From CAYTGR01 sp964437445 (GTDB lineage Bacteria; Chloroflexota; Anaerolineae; B4-G1; SLSP01), in contig CAYTGR010000100.1 of the NCBI GenBank assembly GCA_964437445.1, forward strand, positions 1 through 8,533: a stretch of DNA of 8,533 nt, read 5' to 3'. The position numbers and the translations under genes were made by a program. Position 1 is the first letter of the stretch. Every line of letters starts with the position of its first letter. Positions 1 to 5,631 of the stretch are shown here, in pieces. A model generated the notes under the pieces. That model saw only the letters and a list, made by a program, of their open reading frames with translations. It did no database searches and was not told the DNA's origin.

Positions 1-221
1 ACCCTCACTGTGGTTGTAATCCCAGGGAAGGAAAAAGTTGATTTTCATTCCAACTCCCAGCGATTACCCCTAATGGGACAGCTGTCAGCAAATATCCGCC
101 CACAAAACACCCGATGGCCCCCGGCCCAGAGGGACCGCAAAGTGCACCGGCAGCCCCCGCAACTGGTACTGAATTCTACAGAGCATATCAAAAACATCAA
201 TAAAACTACGTGGTGAATGCC

Positions 222-249
222 TTCCCATTTTCACCAAAGCAGGTACACT
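222..249 (+). promoter_or_regulatory. candidate sigma70-type promoter for the PfkB kinase
   Basis: TTCCCA (222-227, 4 of 6 matches to TTGACA) is followed after 16 bases by TACACT (244-249, 4 of 6 to TATAAT). Transcription would start near 256, giving a leader of about 90 nt that contains all the inverted repeats between 263 and 336. This is seen by eye only and the boxes are weak. An alternative start further upstream in the A+T-rich stretch 185-210 is possible. Confidence 0.28.
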
Positions 250-262
250 ACTGAGGAATAGA

Positions 263-336
263 CCAGGACCCCGGCCGCCGACCATATTTGCGATCGCTCG
301 TGGTCTGCCGTCTGTGGTCTGTGGTCCTGGCCGGGG
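263..336 (+). promoter_or_regulatory. two competing inverted repeats in the kinase leader
   Basis: CCAGGACC (263-270) is perfectly complementary to GGTCCTGG (323-330). Shifted by six bases, CCCCGGCC (269-276) is perfectly complementary to GGCCGGGG (329-336). The two 8-bp stems share bases 269-270 and 329-330, so they cannot form together. The second stem takes up the first two bases of the GGAGG ribosome binding site (335-339). A third helix, GACCA (280-284) with TGGTC (301-305), can nest inside either. This arrangement could act as a translational on/off switch. That role is inference, and loops of about 52 nt make the stems moderate in strength. Confidence 0.4.
301..326 (+). repeat. short degenerate direct repeat, TGGTC-containing
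   Basis: TGGTC occurs three times in 26 bases (301-305, 315-319, 322-326), the first two extending to TGGTCTG. The complementary GACCA occurs twice just upstream (261-265 and 280-284), so several alternative pairings are possible. Similar short low-complexity repeats occur in the other intergenic regions of this window with different unit sequences. Confidence 0.5.
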
Positions 337-348
337 AGGGTATGTAAG

Positions 349-1299
349 ATGAATGCATCCTCTGACTTGCTTGGCGTCGGGGAACTGCTGGTAGATTGGA
401 TCGCGACTGAGGCTGTGCCGCTGGCCGAGGCGGAGACCTTTCGCCGCTTCCGGGGCGGCTCCGTCGCCAACGTGACCGCCAACGTCGCGCTGCTGGGATT
501 GCGCGCCGCGCTGGCGGCCGCAGTGGGAGCCGACCCGCTCGGTGATTTCTTGCGGGCAGAGCTGCACCGCTGCGGTGTGGAGACCGGCCCCGTGCAGATC
601 CTCCCCGGCGTCACCACGAGCATGGTCATCGTCTCGCGCTCAACCACGTCGCCGGCCTTCATCCCCCTCCACGGCGCACACCGCCGGCTCACCCCCGAGG
701 CACTCCCCCTGGCGCTGCTGAACCGGACGCGCGTCCTCTTTACTTCGGCCCTGGCCTTGGCGCGCGAGCCGCTGCGCCAGGCCGTCCTCACTGCCCTGGC
801 AGCCGCCCGTCAGGCCGGTGCGCTCACTGCCTTGGAGCCGAACTACCACCCGCGCCAGTGGCAGGACCCGGCGGAGGGGAGCGCCGTGATCCGGCAGGCG
901 CTCGCGTTAGTGGATGTGGTCAAGCCCTCGCTGGATGACGCCGAACGCTTCTGGGGCGCAGCCCTGCCGCCGGCGGAGATGATCGCCCGCTATCACGCGC
1001 TGGGGCCGCGCCTGGTCGTGCTGACCGGCGGCGCACAGGGCGCCTGGGTCTCGGCCGGGGCTGGCGTGACCCTGGTCCCGGCGCGGGCGGTGACTGCTGT
1101 GGACGTCGTGGGGGCGGGAGATGCTTTCTGGGCCGGGCTGCTCAGCGGCCTGTTAGACGGGCTGGACGCGGTCGCGGCGGCCCGGCGCGGCGCGGCGCTC
1201 GCCGCCCGCCAGGTCGCACAGTACGGCCCCCTGCACGATCCGGTGGACCGGTGGGCGCTGGATAGTGAACCGGCGTCCCCACCCGCCGTCACGCCATGA
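349..1299 (+). CDS. PfkB-family carbohydrate (or nucleoside) kinase
   Basis: This 316-residue cytoplasmic protein is a complete PfkB/ribokinase-superfamily kinase, which transfers the ATP gamma-phosphate to a hydroxyl of a sugar or nucleoside. The N-terminal signature is visible around residues 35-50 (RGGSVANVTANVALLG). The nucleotide-binding LTGGAQGA stretch is at 225-232. The C-terminal signature DVVGAGDAF holds the anion-hole GAG and the catalytic base Asp258. Length is normal for the family. The usual Asp-Pro-Asn of the central motif reads Glu163-Pro-Asn165 (EPNYHPRQW), a conservative change. Overall layout is closest to fructokinase-like or 2-keto-3-deoxygluconate kinase-like members, but the substrate cannot be assigned, as no sugar-pathway gene adjoins it. 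The ATG follows GGGGAGGG (333-340) at 8-9 bases. The stop lies inside the 3' end of the convergent dehydrogenase gene. Confidence 0.9.
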   Translation: MNASSDLLGVGELLVDWIATEAVPLAEAETFRRFRGGSVANVTANVALLGLRAALAAAVGADPLGDFLRAELHRCGVETGPVQILPGVTTSMVIVSRSTTSPAFIPLHGAHRRLTPEALPLALLNRTRVLFTSALALAREPLRQAVLTALAAARQAGALTALEPNYHPRQWQDPAEGSAVIRQALALVDVVKPSLDDAERFWGAALPPAEMIARYHALGPRLVVLTGGAQGAWVSAGAGVTLVPARAVTAVDVVGAGDAFWAGLLSGLLDGLDAVAAARRGAALAARQVAQYGPLHDPVDRWALDSEPASPPAVTP

Positions 1300-2296
1300 C
1301 CAGCACGGCCGCGCCCTGGAGCGCCCCCTGCCGGAGCCGCGCCAGCGCCTCGTTGGCCTGCTCTAAGGGGAAACGCTGTACCTCGGTCCTGATCGGCACC
1401 TGCGGCGCGAGCGCCAACAGCTCCTCACCGTCGCGCCGGGTCAGATTGGCCACCGAGCGGATCACCCGTTCCTCCCAGAGCGCCCGGTAGGGGAAGGCCG
1501 GGATGTCGCTCATGTGGATGCCACCACAGACAACCACCCCGCCCCGGTCCACGGCCCGCAGCGCCGCCGGGACGAGCGCCCCCACCGGCGCAAAGATGAT
1601 CGCTGCATCCAATGGCTCTGGGGGCAGAGCGGTGGAATCCCCTGCCCAGACCGCGCCCAACCGCCGGGCGAACGCCTGCGCCTCCGCGTCTCCCGCTTTG
1701 GTGAAAGCGTAGACCTGCTGGCCCTGGTGCACCGCCACCTGGGCGACAATGTGGGCCGCCGCGCCAAACCCGTAGAGCCCCAGGCGTTGCACTTCCGCTC
1801 CGGCCATCCGGTAAGAGCGGTAGCCGATCAGCCCGGCGCAGAGCAGGGGGGCGGCCTCCGCGTCGTCGTAACCGGGCGGGAGCGCAAAACAATAGGACTC
1901 GTGGGCAACGGTGTAGTCGGCGTAGCCGCCGGGCAGCGTGTAGCCGGTGAAGCGTGGGCGTTCGCAAAGATTTTCCTGTCCCCGGCGGCAGTAGCGGCAG
2001 ACCCCGCACGTCCAGCCTAACCAGGGCACGCCGGCCCGGTCGCCGGGCCGGAAGCGCGTGACCGCCGCCCCGACCGCGACTACCGTCCCCACGATTTCGT
2101 GGCCGGGGATCAACGGCAGCTGCGGCTCGGTCAGCTCACCGTCCACGATGTGCAGGTCGGTCCGGCAGACGCCGCAGGCGTGAACGCGCAGCAGCACCTG
2201 GTCCGGCCCCGGCTCAGGCACCGGCAGCTCACGCAGCTGTAGCGGCTGGCCCGGCGCGGTCAACACCATCGCTCGCATGGTCGCAGGAAGAGACAT
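1289..2296 (-). CDS. zinc-dependent alcohol dehydrogenase family protein (MDR superfamily)
   Basis: This 335-residue medium-chain dehydrogenase should oxidise an alcohol or reduce an aldehyde with NAD(P)(H) in the cytoplasm. Catalytic zinc ligands are visible as Cys44 (ACGVCRTD), His66-Glu67 (PGHE) and Cys153. The structural zinc lobe is the four-cysteine set Cys97, Cys100, Cys103 and Cys111. The GroES-like half covers about residues 8-140. The Rossmann half starts near 170 with GLYGFGAAAH (173-182), in which the usual GxGxxG is replaced by GFGAAA. This form is typical of the AdhA/'Zn-binding ADH family 2' subgroup, as I recall it. A longer reading starting with TTG at 2311 is possible, but those codons are themselves the TGAGGAGGTG ribosome binding site, so the ATG at 2294-2296 is the start. 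The natural substrate is unknown. It converges on the kinase and diverges from the radical SAM gene. Confidence 0.93.
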   Translation of the reverse strand: MSLPATMRAMVLTAPGQPLQLRELPVPEPGPDQVLLRVHACGVCRTDLHIVDGELTEPQLPLIPGHEIVGTVVAVGAAVTRFRPGDRAGVPWLGWTCGVCRYCRRGQENLCERPRFTGYTLPGGYADYTVAHESYCFALPPGYDDAEAAPLLCAGLIGYRSYRMAGAEVQRLGLYGFGAAAHIVAQVAVHQGQQVYAFTKAGDAEAQAFARRLGAVWAGDSTALPPEPLDAAIIFAPVGALVPAALRAVDRGGVVVCGGIHMSDIPAFPYRALWEERVIRSVANLTRRDGEELLALAPQVPIRTEVQRFPLEQANEALARLRQGALQGAAVLVMA

Positions 2297-2300
2297 GTCA

Positions 2301-2310
2301 CACCTCCTCA
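2301..2310 (-). promoter_or_regulatory. strong Shine-Dalgarno site that fixes the dehydrogenase start
   Basis: On the minus strand the sequence reads TGAGGAGGTG followed by TGAC and the ATG at 2296. It is nearly a perfect anti-16S complement at proper spacing. The site lies inside the upstream in-frame extension, which rules out the TTG at 2311 as the start. Confidence 0.85.
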
Positions 2311-2318
2311 AGACAAAT

Positions 2319-2360
2319 CGAATCAGAGAAGCAGCGAATCAACGAATCGGAGAGTCAGCG
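2319..2360 (-). repeat. imperfect 18-nt direct repeat in the dehydrogenase leader
   Basis: Bases 2319-2336 and 2343-2360 match at 15 of 18 positions, with a period of 24. A further CGAATC sits between them at 2335-2340, so CGAATC occurs three times (2319, 2335, 2343). The repeat would lie in the dehydrogenase 5' untranslated leader if the promoter at 2365-2373 is right. It could be a binding site, or simply the intergenic short-repeat material seen in such genomes. Confidence 0.6.
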
Positions 2361-2364
2361 TTCT

Positions 2365-2373
2365 ATTGTAACA
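2365..2373 (-). promoter_or_regulatory. candidate extended -10 promoter for the dehydrogenase
   Basis: On the minus strand the sequence reads TGTTACAAT: the TACAAT box (5 of 6 matches) with TGn directly upstream, the extended -10 form. The -35 region (2388-2393, GTGGCG on the minus strand) is poor, which extended -10 promoters tolerate. The predicted start near 2358 gives a leader of about 60 nt that includes the direct repeat. Confidence 0.4.
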
Positions 2374-2395
2374 CTGCCCTGAACCTGCGCCACTG

Positions 2396-2423
2396 CTCAC
2401 TACCGTTCTGAGTTTGTAGTGAG
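2396..2423. promoter_or_regulatory. 8+8 dyad between divergent promoters, operator-like
   Basis: CTCACTAC (2396-2403) and GTAGTGAG (2416-2423) are a perfect inverted repeat separated by 12 bases. The centres of the half-sites lie 20 bp apart, about two helical turns, a common spacing for a dimeric regulator. It sits close to the midpoint between the two divergent -10 candidates (2365-2370 and 2460-2465). The alternative is an RNA hairpin with a 12-nt loop, though no T-tract follows. Its half-site recurs at 7200-7207, so it may be repeat material and not an operator. Confidence 0.4.
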
Positions 2424-2456
2424 GCACTTGAGCGCCGTCTGAGCCGCACTGAAACG

Positions 2457-2465
2457 TGTTACTAT
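2457..2465 (+). promoter_or_regulatory. candidate extended -10 promoter (distal) for the radical SAM gene
   Basis: TGT followed by TACTAT (2460-2465) is an extended -10 element with 5 of 6 matches; no good -35 is seen. It mirrors the minus-strand TGTTACAAT element: GTAACAC at 2368-2374 and GTGTTAC at 2456-2462 are inverse copies. A transcript from here would have a leader of about 250 nt carrying the hairpin at 2480-2509. Confidence 0.28.
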
Positions 2466-2479
2466 GCACCTGTTTTCAT

Positions 2480-2509
2480 CCCCCGGTTGGTGAACACCAG
2501 TTCAGGGGG
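2480..2509 (+). other. bulged hairpin in the intergenic region
   Basis: CCCCC (2480-2484) pairs with GGGGG (2505-2509), and TGAAC (2491-2495) pairs with GTTCA (2500-2504) around the tetraloop ACCA. GGTTGG (2485-2490) is bulged on one side. Ten base pairs in two stacks make this a plausible RNA structure. No poly-T follows, so it is not a standard terminator. It matches no riboswitch class I recognise. Confidence 0.4.
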
Positions 2510-2550
2510 AATTTCCTGCTTGCTGCTCACGTCTTTCCCTTAAACGTGAC

Positions 2551-2579
2551 TTGAAAAAGTTTACTTTACGTAGTATTCT
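2551..2579 (+). promoter_or_regulatory. candidate sigma70-type promoter (proximal) for the radical SAM gene
   Basis: TTGAAA (2551-2556, 5 of 6) is followed after the optimal 17 bases by TATTCT (2574-2579, 4 of 6). It sits in the most A+T-rich stretch of the region, which contrasts with the surrounding G+C-rich DNA. Transcription would start near 2586, giving a G+C-rich leader of about 135 nt. This is the best -35/-10 pair in the window. Confidence 0.45.
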
Positions 2580-2720
2580 ATACTTAGAAGGGGCACTACG
2601 CCGCCGGCTGATTTTCCCACTCTCCCAGCCGCCGCCGCTCAGCGAGGCGCCGCCGTTGCCCACGCCAGCCCGGCGGATCTTTCTGCCACGATCTGTTGCC
2701 ATTCACAGAAAGGACCCAGG

Positions 2721-4136
2721 ATGCGCGCTGAAACCCTGGTCAACGCAGCCGGCTTCCGGCCGGTCAGAGGTGCCGGATTACCGCTGTTTTGGTGCGAACG
2801 AGGCGACGCGACGCTCTTCTACGCACCGGGCTGTCTCTGCGTGGTGGCTGCGGAGCATACCGAGGCCTTTCAGGCGACGCTCGGCCCGCAAGCGACGGGG
2901 TGGGCCGGCCGGCTCTGGCAGCACGCCGTTCAGACTGCAATGGAGAACGCCCACCGGCGGCAGGCCCCCTTTTATCCTACCAGCCTTACGCTCGCCCTGA
3001 ACAATGCCTGTAACCTGAACTGCACGTATTGCTTCGGCGATCCCAGCCCCAGCCCGACGGTTAGCCTGGATCCGGCGGCGGTGACGGCCGCCGCGACGCT
3101 GGTCGCCGCCCAGTGCCGGCAGTACAACCACCGTTTCACCGTCGTGTTTGACGGCGGGGGCGAACCCACCTTAGACCTCAACCAACTGGAAGCGTTGTTG
3201 GCACGGGTAGAGGGGATCGCCGCTACCTACGGCGTCCCGCTGTTCCGTGCCATCGTCACCAACGGCTTTCTGCCGGAGTCCGGGGCGGTCTGGCTGGCCC
3301 GCCACTTTGACTTGGTGACGCTCTCCTGCGACGGGCCGCCGGAGCTCCAGGACCTCCAGCGGCCGCCGCTCAACGGGTTGGGCAGCGCCCGTATTGTGGA
3401 ACGGACCGCGCACATCCTCCGCGACGAAGGTCGGCCCTTCCACGTGCGCGTGACGATCACTGCCGCTAACCTGAACCGGCAGGCTGAGATCGCCGCCTAT
3501 CTCTGCTACGGGCTGGTCCCCCAGGAGATCCACGTGGAGCCGGTTCACCGGGGCGGGCGCGGCACGGCGCTCCCACCGGAGCGGGCGGCGGAATTTGTGG
3601 ATCACTTCCTGGCCGCGCAGGCCGCTGCCCGCCGCTACGGGATCCCCTGGGTGAGCTCCGGCAGCCGCCCCAGTGAACAACACGGCCCACATTGCCACCT
3701 GTTCCACGCGATGCTCCACTTGGTCCCCGGCGAGGTCGCCACGGTCTGTTTCAAGCTCTCCACTGCCCTGCAGGTCCTGACCAAAGCTGCGACCATCGGC
3801 ACGCTGGACCGGGCCACCGGTCGCTTTGTCCTGGACGAGGCGCATCTCCAGACGTTGCGCTCCCGGTTGAGCACGCTCCTCCCTCCCTGCGCCGATTGCT
3901 TCAACCGCTATCATTGCGCGCAGGAGTGTCCCGATAGCTGCCCCCTGGATCTGACTAACGAAAAAGAGCAGGAAAAAGACCAGGAAAGGGAACTGGCTGC
4001 ACCGGGGTTCCGTTGCCAGGTGCAGCGTGCCCTGACCTTAGCCACCCTTTACCGGGCCGCCGACCGGCTGTGGGCGGTGGCGCGCGCCCTCCCCGAGGCG
4101 ATGCGCGAGCCGGTCTATGGGACCGAAACCCTGTGA
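2721..4136 (+). CDS. radical SAM/SPASM-domain enzyme, probable peptide or protein modifier
   Basis: This 471-residue iron-sulfur enzyme cleaves S-adenosylmethionine to make a radical. The cluster motif is Cys97-x3-Cys101-x2-Cys104 (NACNLNCTYCFG), followed by the GGEP-type motif at 145-149. The C-terminal part has the SPASM pattern for auxiliary iron-sulfur clusters: Cys325 and Cys343 around Gly337, then C-x2-C-x5-C-x3-C at 390, 393, 399 and 403, with Cys407 and Cys432 as further candidates. SPASM enzymes mature peptides or proteins (PqqE, AlbA and sulfatase-maturase types). The first 85 residues form an extra N-terminal part (LFYAPGCLCVV at 32-42) that I cannot assign to a known domain. No sulfatase, precursor peptide or transporter is recognisable beside it, so the target is unknown. 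An EKEQEKDQERE insert (414-424) comes from a DNA repeat. The ATG follows AAAGGA (2709-2714) at 6 bases. Confidence 0.9.
   Translation: MRAETLVNAAGFRPVRGAGLPLFWCERGDATLFYAPGCLCVVAAEHTEAFQATLGPQATGWAGRLWQHAVQTAMENAHRRQAPFYPTSLTLALNNACNLNCTYCFGDPSPSPTVSLDPAAVTAAATLVAAQCRQYNHRFTVVFDGGGEPTLDLNQLEALLARVEGIAATYGVPLFRAIVTNGFLPESGAVWLARHFDLVTLSCDGPPELQDLQRPPLNGLGSARIVERTAHILRDEGRPFHVRVTITAANLNRQAEIAAYLCYGLVPQEIHVEPVHRGGRGTALPPERAAEFVDHFLAAQAAARRYGIPWVSSGSRPSEQHGPHCHLFHAMLHLVPGEVATVCFKLSTALQVLTKAATIGTLDRATGRFVLDEAHLQTLRSRLSTLLPPCADCFNRYHCAQECPDSCPLDLTNEKEQEKDQERELAAPGFRCQVQRALTLATLYRAADRLWAVARALPEAMREPVYGTETL
3960..3995 (+). repeat. 12-nt coding minisatellite in the radical SAM gene
   Basis: Three tandem 12-base units start at 3960 (GAAAAAGAGCAG), 3972 (GAAAAAGACCAG) and 3984 (GAAAGGGAACTG, diverged). 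In frame they encode EKEQ, EKDQ and EREL. The tract is strikingly A-rich within a G+C-rich gene. It lies between Cys407 and Cys432 of the SPASM region, so unit gain or loss would change a linker length without breaking the frame. Confidence 0.75.
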
Positions 4137-4161
4137 CGAGCGCCGGCCGGGGAAAACGATC

Positions 4162-4179
4162 GTGGCCGCCCAAGGCCAC
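4162..4179 (+). terminator. weak hairpin after the radical SAM gene
   Basis: GTGGCC (4162-4167) and GGCCAC (4174-4179) form a perfect 6-bp stem with a 6-nt loop, about 25 bases after the stop codon. No T-run follows, so it is not a classical intrinsic terminator. It may only slow polymerase or stabilise the mRNA end. Confidence 0.25.
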
Positions 4180-4190
4180 CGGGCGAGCCA

Positions 4191-4220
4191 TGAACCCTGC
4201 TCCCCGCCAGGCGGTATATT
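4191..4220 (+). promoter_or_regulatory. weak promoter candidate for the DUF58-DUF4129 operon
   Basis: TATATT (4215-4220, 5 of 6 to TATAAT) with a poor TGAACC (4191-4196) 18 bases upstream lies in the 139-bp gap between the radical SAM and DUF58 genes. A second option is TTGTAG (4219-4224) with TAGAGT (4241-4246). The region is A+T-rich compared with its surroundings. The two genes may be separate units, but read-through is also possible. Confidence 0.25.
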
Positions 4221-4275
4221 GTAGCATACTACGATTGGCATAGAGTGTGTAACTCATCCCTGATCGGCGTCGTTC

Positions 4276-5631
4276 ATGCAGACATCAGAGACCCGTGTCC
4301 ATAAGGCCGCCCCCGGCCTTGCCTCAGACCGGCCGCAGCGCTGGCGCCGCCTCTTGCGTCTCCAGCCCCCAACGGCGGCTGATGTTGCCACCGACCTGGA
4401 AAACGAGTCCTGGGTCCCCCTCTTCTGGTTCCGGGTGGCGTTGATCCTGTTGGCGGTCGGTGCGCTGTTGGAAGAGCCCTTCCTGCTGGCTGTTGCCTCG
4501 GCACTGCTGGTCTTCATCGCGGTCGCCTGGGCCTGGAATGCTCTGATCCCATTCCAGCTGCACTACCGCCGCTCGTTCAGTGAGACCCGCGCTTTCCTCG
4601 GCGAGACTATCACCCTGACCCTGGCAGTACACAACCGGAAGCCCATCCCGCTCAGCTGGCTGGAGGTGATAGACACCTTCCCGACCAACCTGCCGTTGGA
4701 TGGGGTGCGCCTCACTGCCAGCCCCGGCTCCAACCTGGGCGAATACCTCTCCTTCTGGCGGCCCGGCCCCTACCAGCGGCTCACCCGCACTGTGACAATT
4801 ACGTGCACCCAACGGGGCTATTACAGCTTTGGCCCGGTGACGCTCAAGACCGGCGACGGTTTTGGGCTCTTCAACCGCCGGTTGACGCTGGCCGAGCGCC
4901 AGTACCTGATCATCTACCCCCGGCTCTACTCGGCCGCCGAGCTCCACCTCCCCTCCAAAAGCCCCTTCGGCAAGCGCGGTTCGCAGCTGCCGCTGTTTGA
5001 GGATCCACTGCGCCCGGCCGGTATCCGCGAATGGGAGGCCACCGACAGCCTCCGGCGCATCCACTGGAAGGCGACCGCCCGCCATCAGCGCCTGCTCAGC
5101 CGGCGCTACGAGCCGAGCGACGAGCCACAGGTGATGATTTACCTGAACGTGGCGACCGTGACGCGCTACTGGGAGGGGGCCATCCCCGAATTGTTAGAGC
5201 GCGCGGTCAGCGTGGCCGGCAGCCTGGCCGCGTTGGCTATTGAAATGCGCCTGCCGGTGGGCTTGCTGGCGAACGCTTACTGGCCGGGCAGCGACCAAGT
5301 GTTGCGCCTGCTTCCCGGTCGCCGCCCCGACCAGCTGGTGCGGATCCTGGAGCTGCTGGCGGCGGTGACGCCGTTCGCGGGCCGCCCGGTGGAGGAGCTG
5401 CTGTCGCGTGAGGCTCCCCGCCTGCCCTGGAGCGCCACCCTGCTCGTCGTGACGGCCGTCACGCCCGCCGAGCTGCTCGTCACGTTGCTGGCTCTGCGCC
5501 AGGCTGGCCGGCAGATCGCCCTGTTTACGCTCGCGCCGGAGCCGCCTCCCCAGCCCTTGCCCGGCCTCACCGTTTACCACTGGCCCCATTTGATAGAAGA
5601 CGTGATCATGCCGGAGCGCGTATGTCCCTGA
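4276..5631 (+). CDS. DUF58-domain membrane protein
   Basis: The protein has 451 residues. After a basic cytoplasmic N-terminus (1-45) come two membrane segments at about 49-65 and 68-88. A beta-rich region (about 95-230) with a GETITLTLAVHNR stretch follows. The DUF58 signature is GIREWEATDSLRRIHWKATA (249-268) with RYEPSDEP just after it. A von Willebrand A-like fold normally follows DUF58, but the position where the metal-binding Asp-x-Ser-x-Ser would stand reads Asn291-Val-Ala-Thr (YLNVATV), so metal binding there is doubtful. DUF58 proteins partner with MoxR ATPases and transglutaminase/DUF4129 membrane proteins; their biochemical role is not settled. No Shine-Dalgarno sequence is seen before the ATG, the weakest start in the window. 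The gene overlaps the DUF4129 gene by 10 bp, implying translational coupling. Confidence 0.88.
   Translation: MQTSETRVHKAAPGLASDRPQRWRRLLRLQPPTAADVATDLENESWVPLFWFRVALILLAVGALLEEPFLLAVASALLVFIAVAWAWNALIPFQLHYRRSFSETRAFLGETITLTLAVHNRKPIPLSWLEVIDTFPTNLPLDGVRLTASPGSNLGEYLSFWRPGPYQRLTRTVTITCTQRGYYSFGPVTLKTGDGFGLFNRRLTLAERQYLIIYPRLYSAAELHLPSKSPFGKRGSQLPLFEDPLRPAGIREWEATDSLRRIHWKATARHQRLLSRRYEPSDEPQVMIYLNVATVTRYWEGAIPELLERAVSVAGSLAALAIEMRLPVGLLANAYWPGSDQVLRLLPGRRPDQLVRILELLAAVTPFAGRPVEELLSREAPRLPWSATLLVVTAVTPAELLVTLLALRQAGRQIALFTLAPEPPPQPLPGLTVYHWPHLIEDVIMPERVCP

Larger units (their letters stand above)
1..348. other. non-coding leader region upstream of the PfkB kinase
   Basis: No credible gene is visible in these 348 bases. 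The only sense-strand reading frame (10-216) has no good ribosome binding site and no recognisable protein character. The minus-strand frames are shadows that continue under the kinase. Base composition is lower in G+C than in the neighbouring genes, especially around 30-60 and 180-245, as expected for regulatory DNA. The last 90 bases hold a promoter candidate, competing inverted repeats and a short GTGGTC repeat, described separately. The end of an upstream gene is not visible, so the region probably began outside the window. Confidence 0.6.

Noticed and set aside
10..216. 68-residue frame at the window start
   Set aside because: It has no ribosome binding site, a composition unlike the neighbours, and no recognisable feature.
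290..297. GCGATCGC palindrome (HIP1-like)
   Set aside because: A single copy in the window; the cyanobacterial HIP1 repeat would be expected many times in 8.5 kb.
301..326. Repeats considered as a CRISPR array
   Set aside because: Units are only 5-7 nt with no spacers of regular length, and no cas gene is present.
342..347. Start-stop element ATG-TAA just before the kinase start
   Set aside because: Such six-base elements are common by chance. It could affect initiation at 349, but nothing supports it.
2490..2543. 17-codon GTG frame as a possible precursor peptide for the radical SAM enzyme
   Set aside because: It has no Shine-Dalgarno site, lies across the hairpin, and shows no leader/core pattern.
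2551..3000. 149-residue plus-strand frame overlapping the start of the radical SAM gene
   Set aside because: It starts with TTG in the -35 box of the promoter candidate, lacks a ribosome binding site, and is Pro/Arg-rich out-of-frame translation.
3171..3914. 247-residue minus-strand frame under the radical SAM gene
   Set aside because: It has no recognisable motif and lies wholly antisense to a gene with conserved cysteine motifs, so it is a G+C-rich shadow frame.
4190..4243. 17-codon ATG frame after the radical SAM gene, ending in SILRLA, as a possible substrate peptide
   Set aside because: Only a weak GGGCGAG precedes it, it overlaps promoter candidates, and nothing but position supports it.
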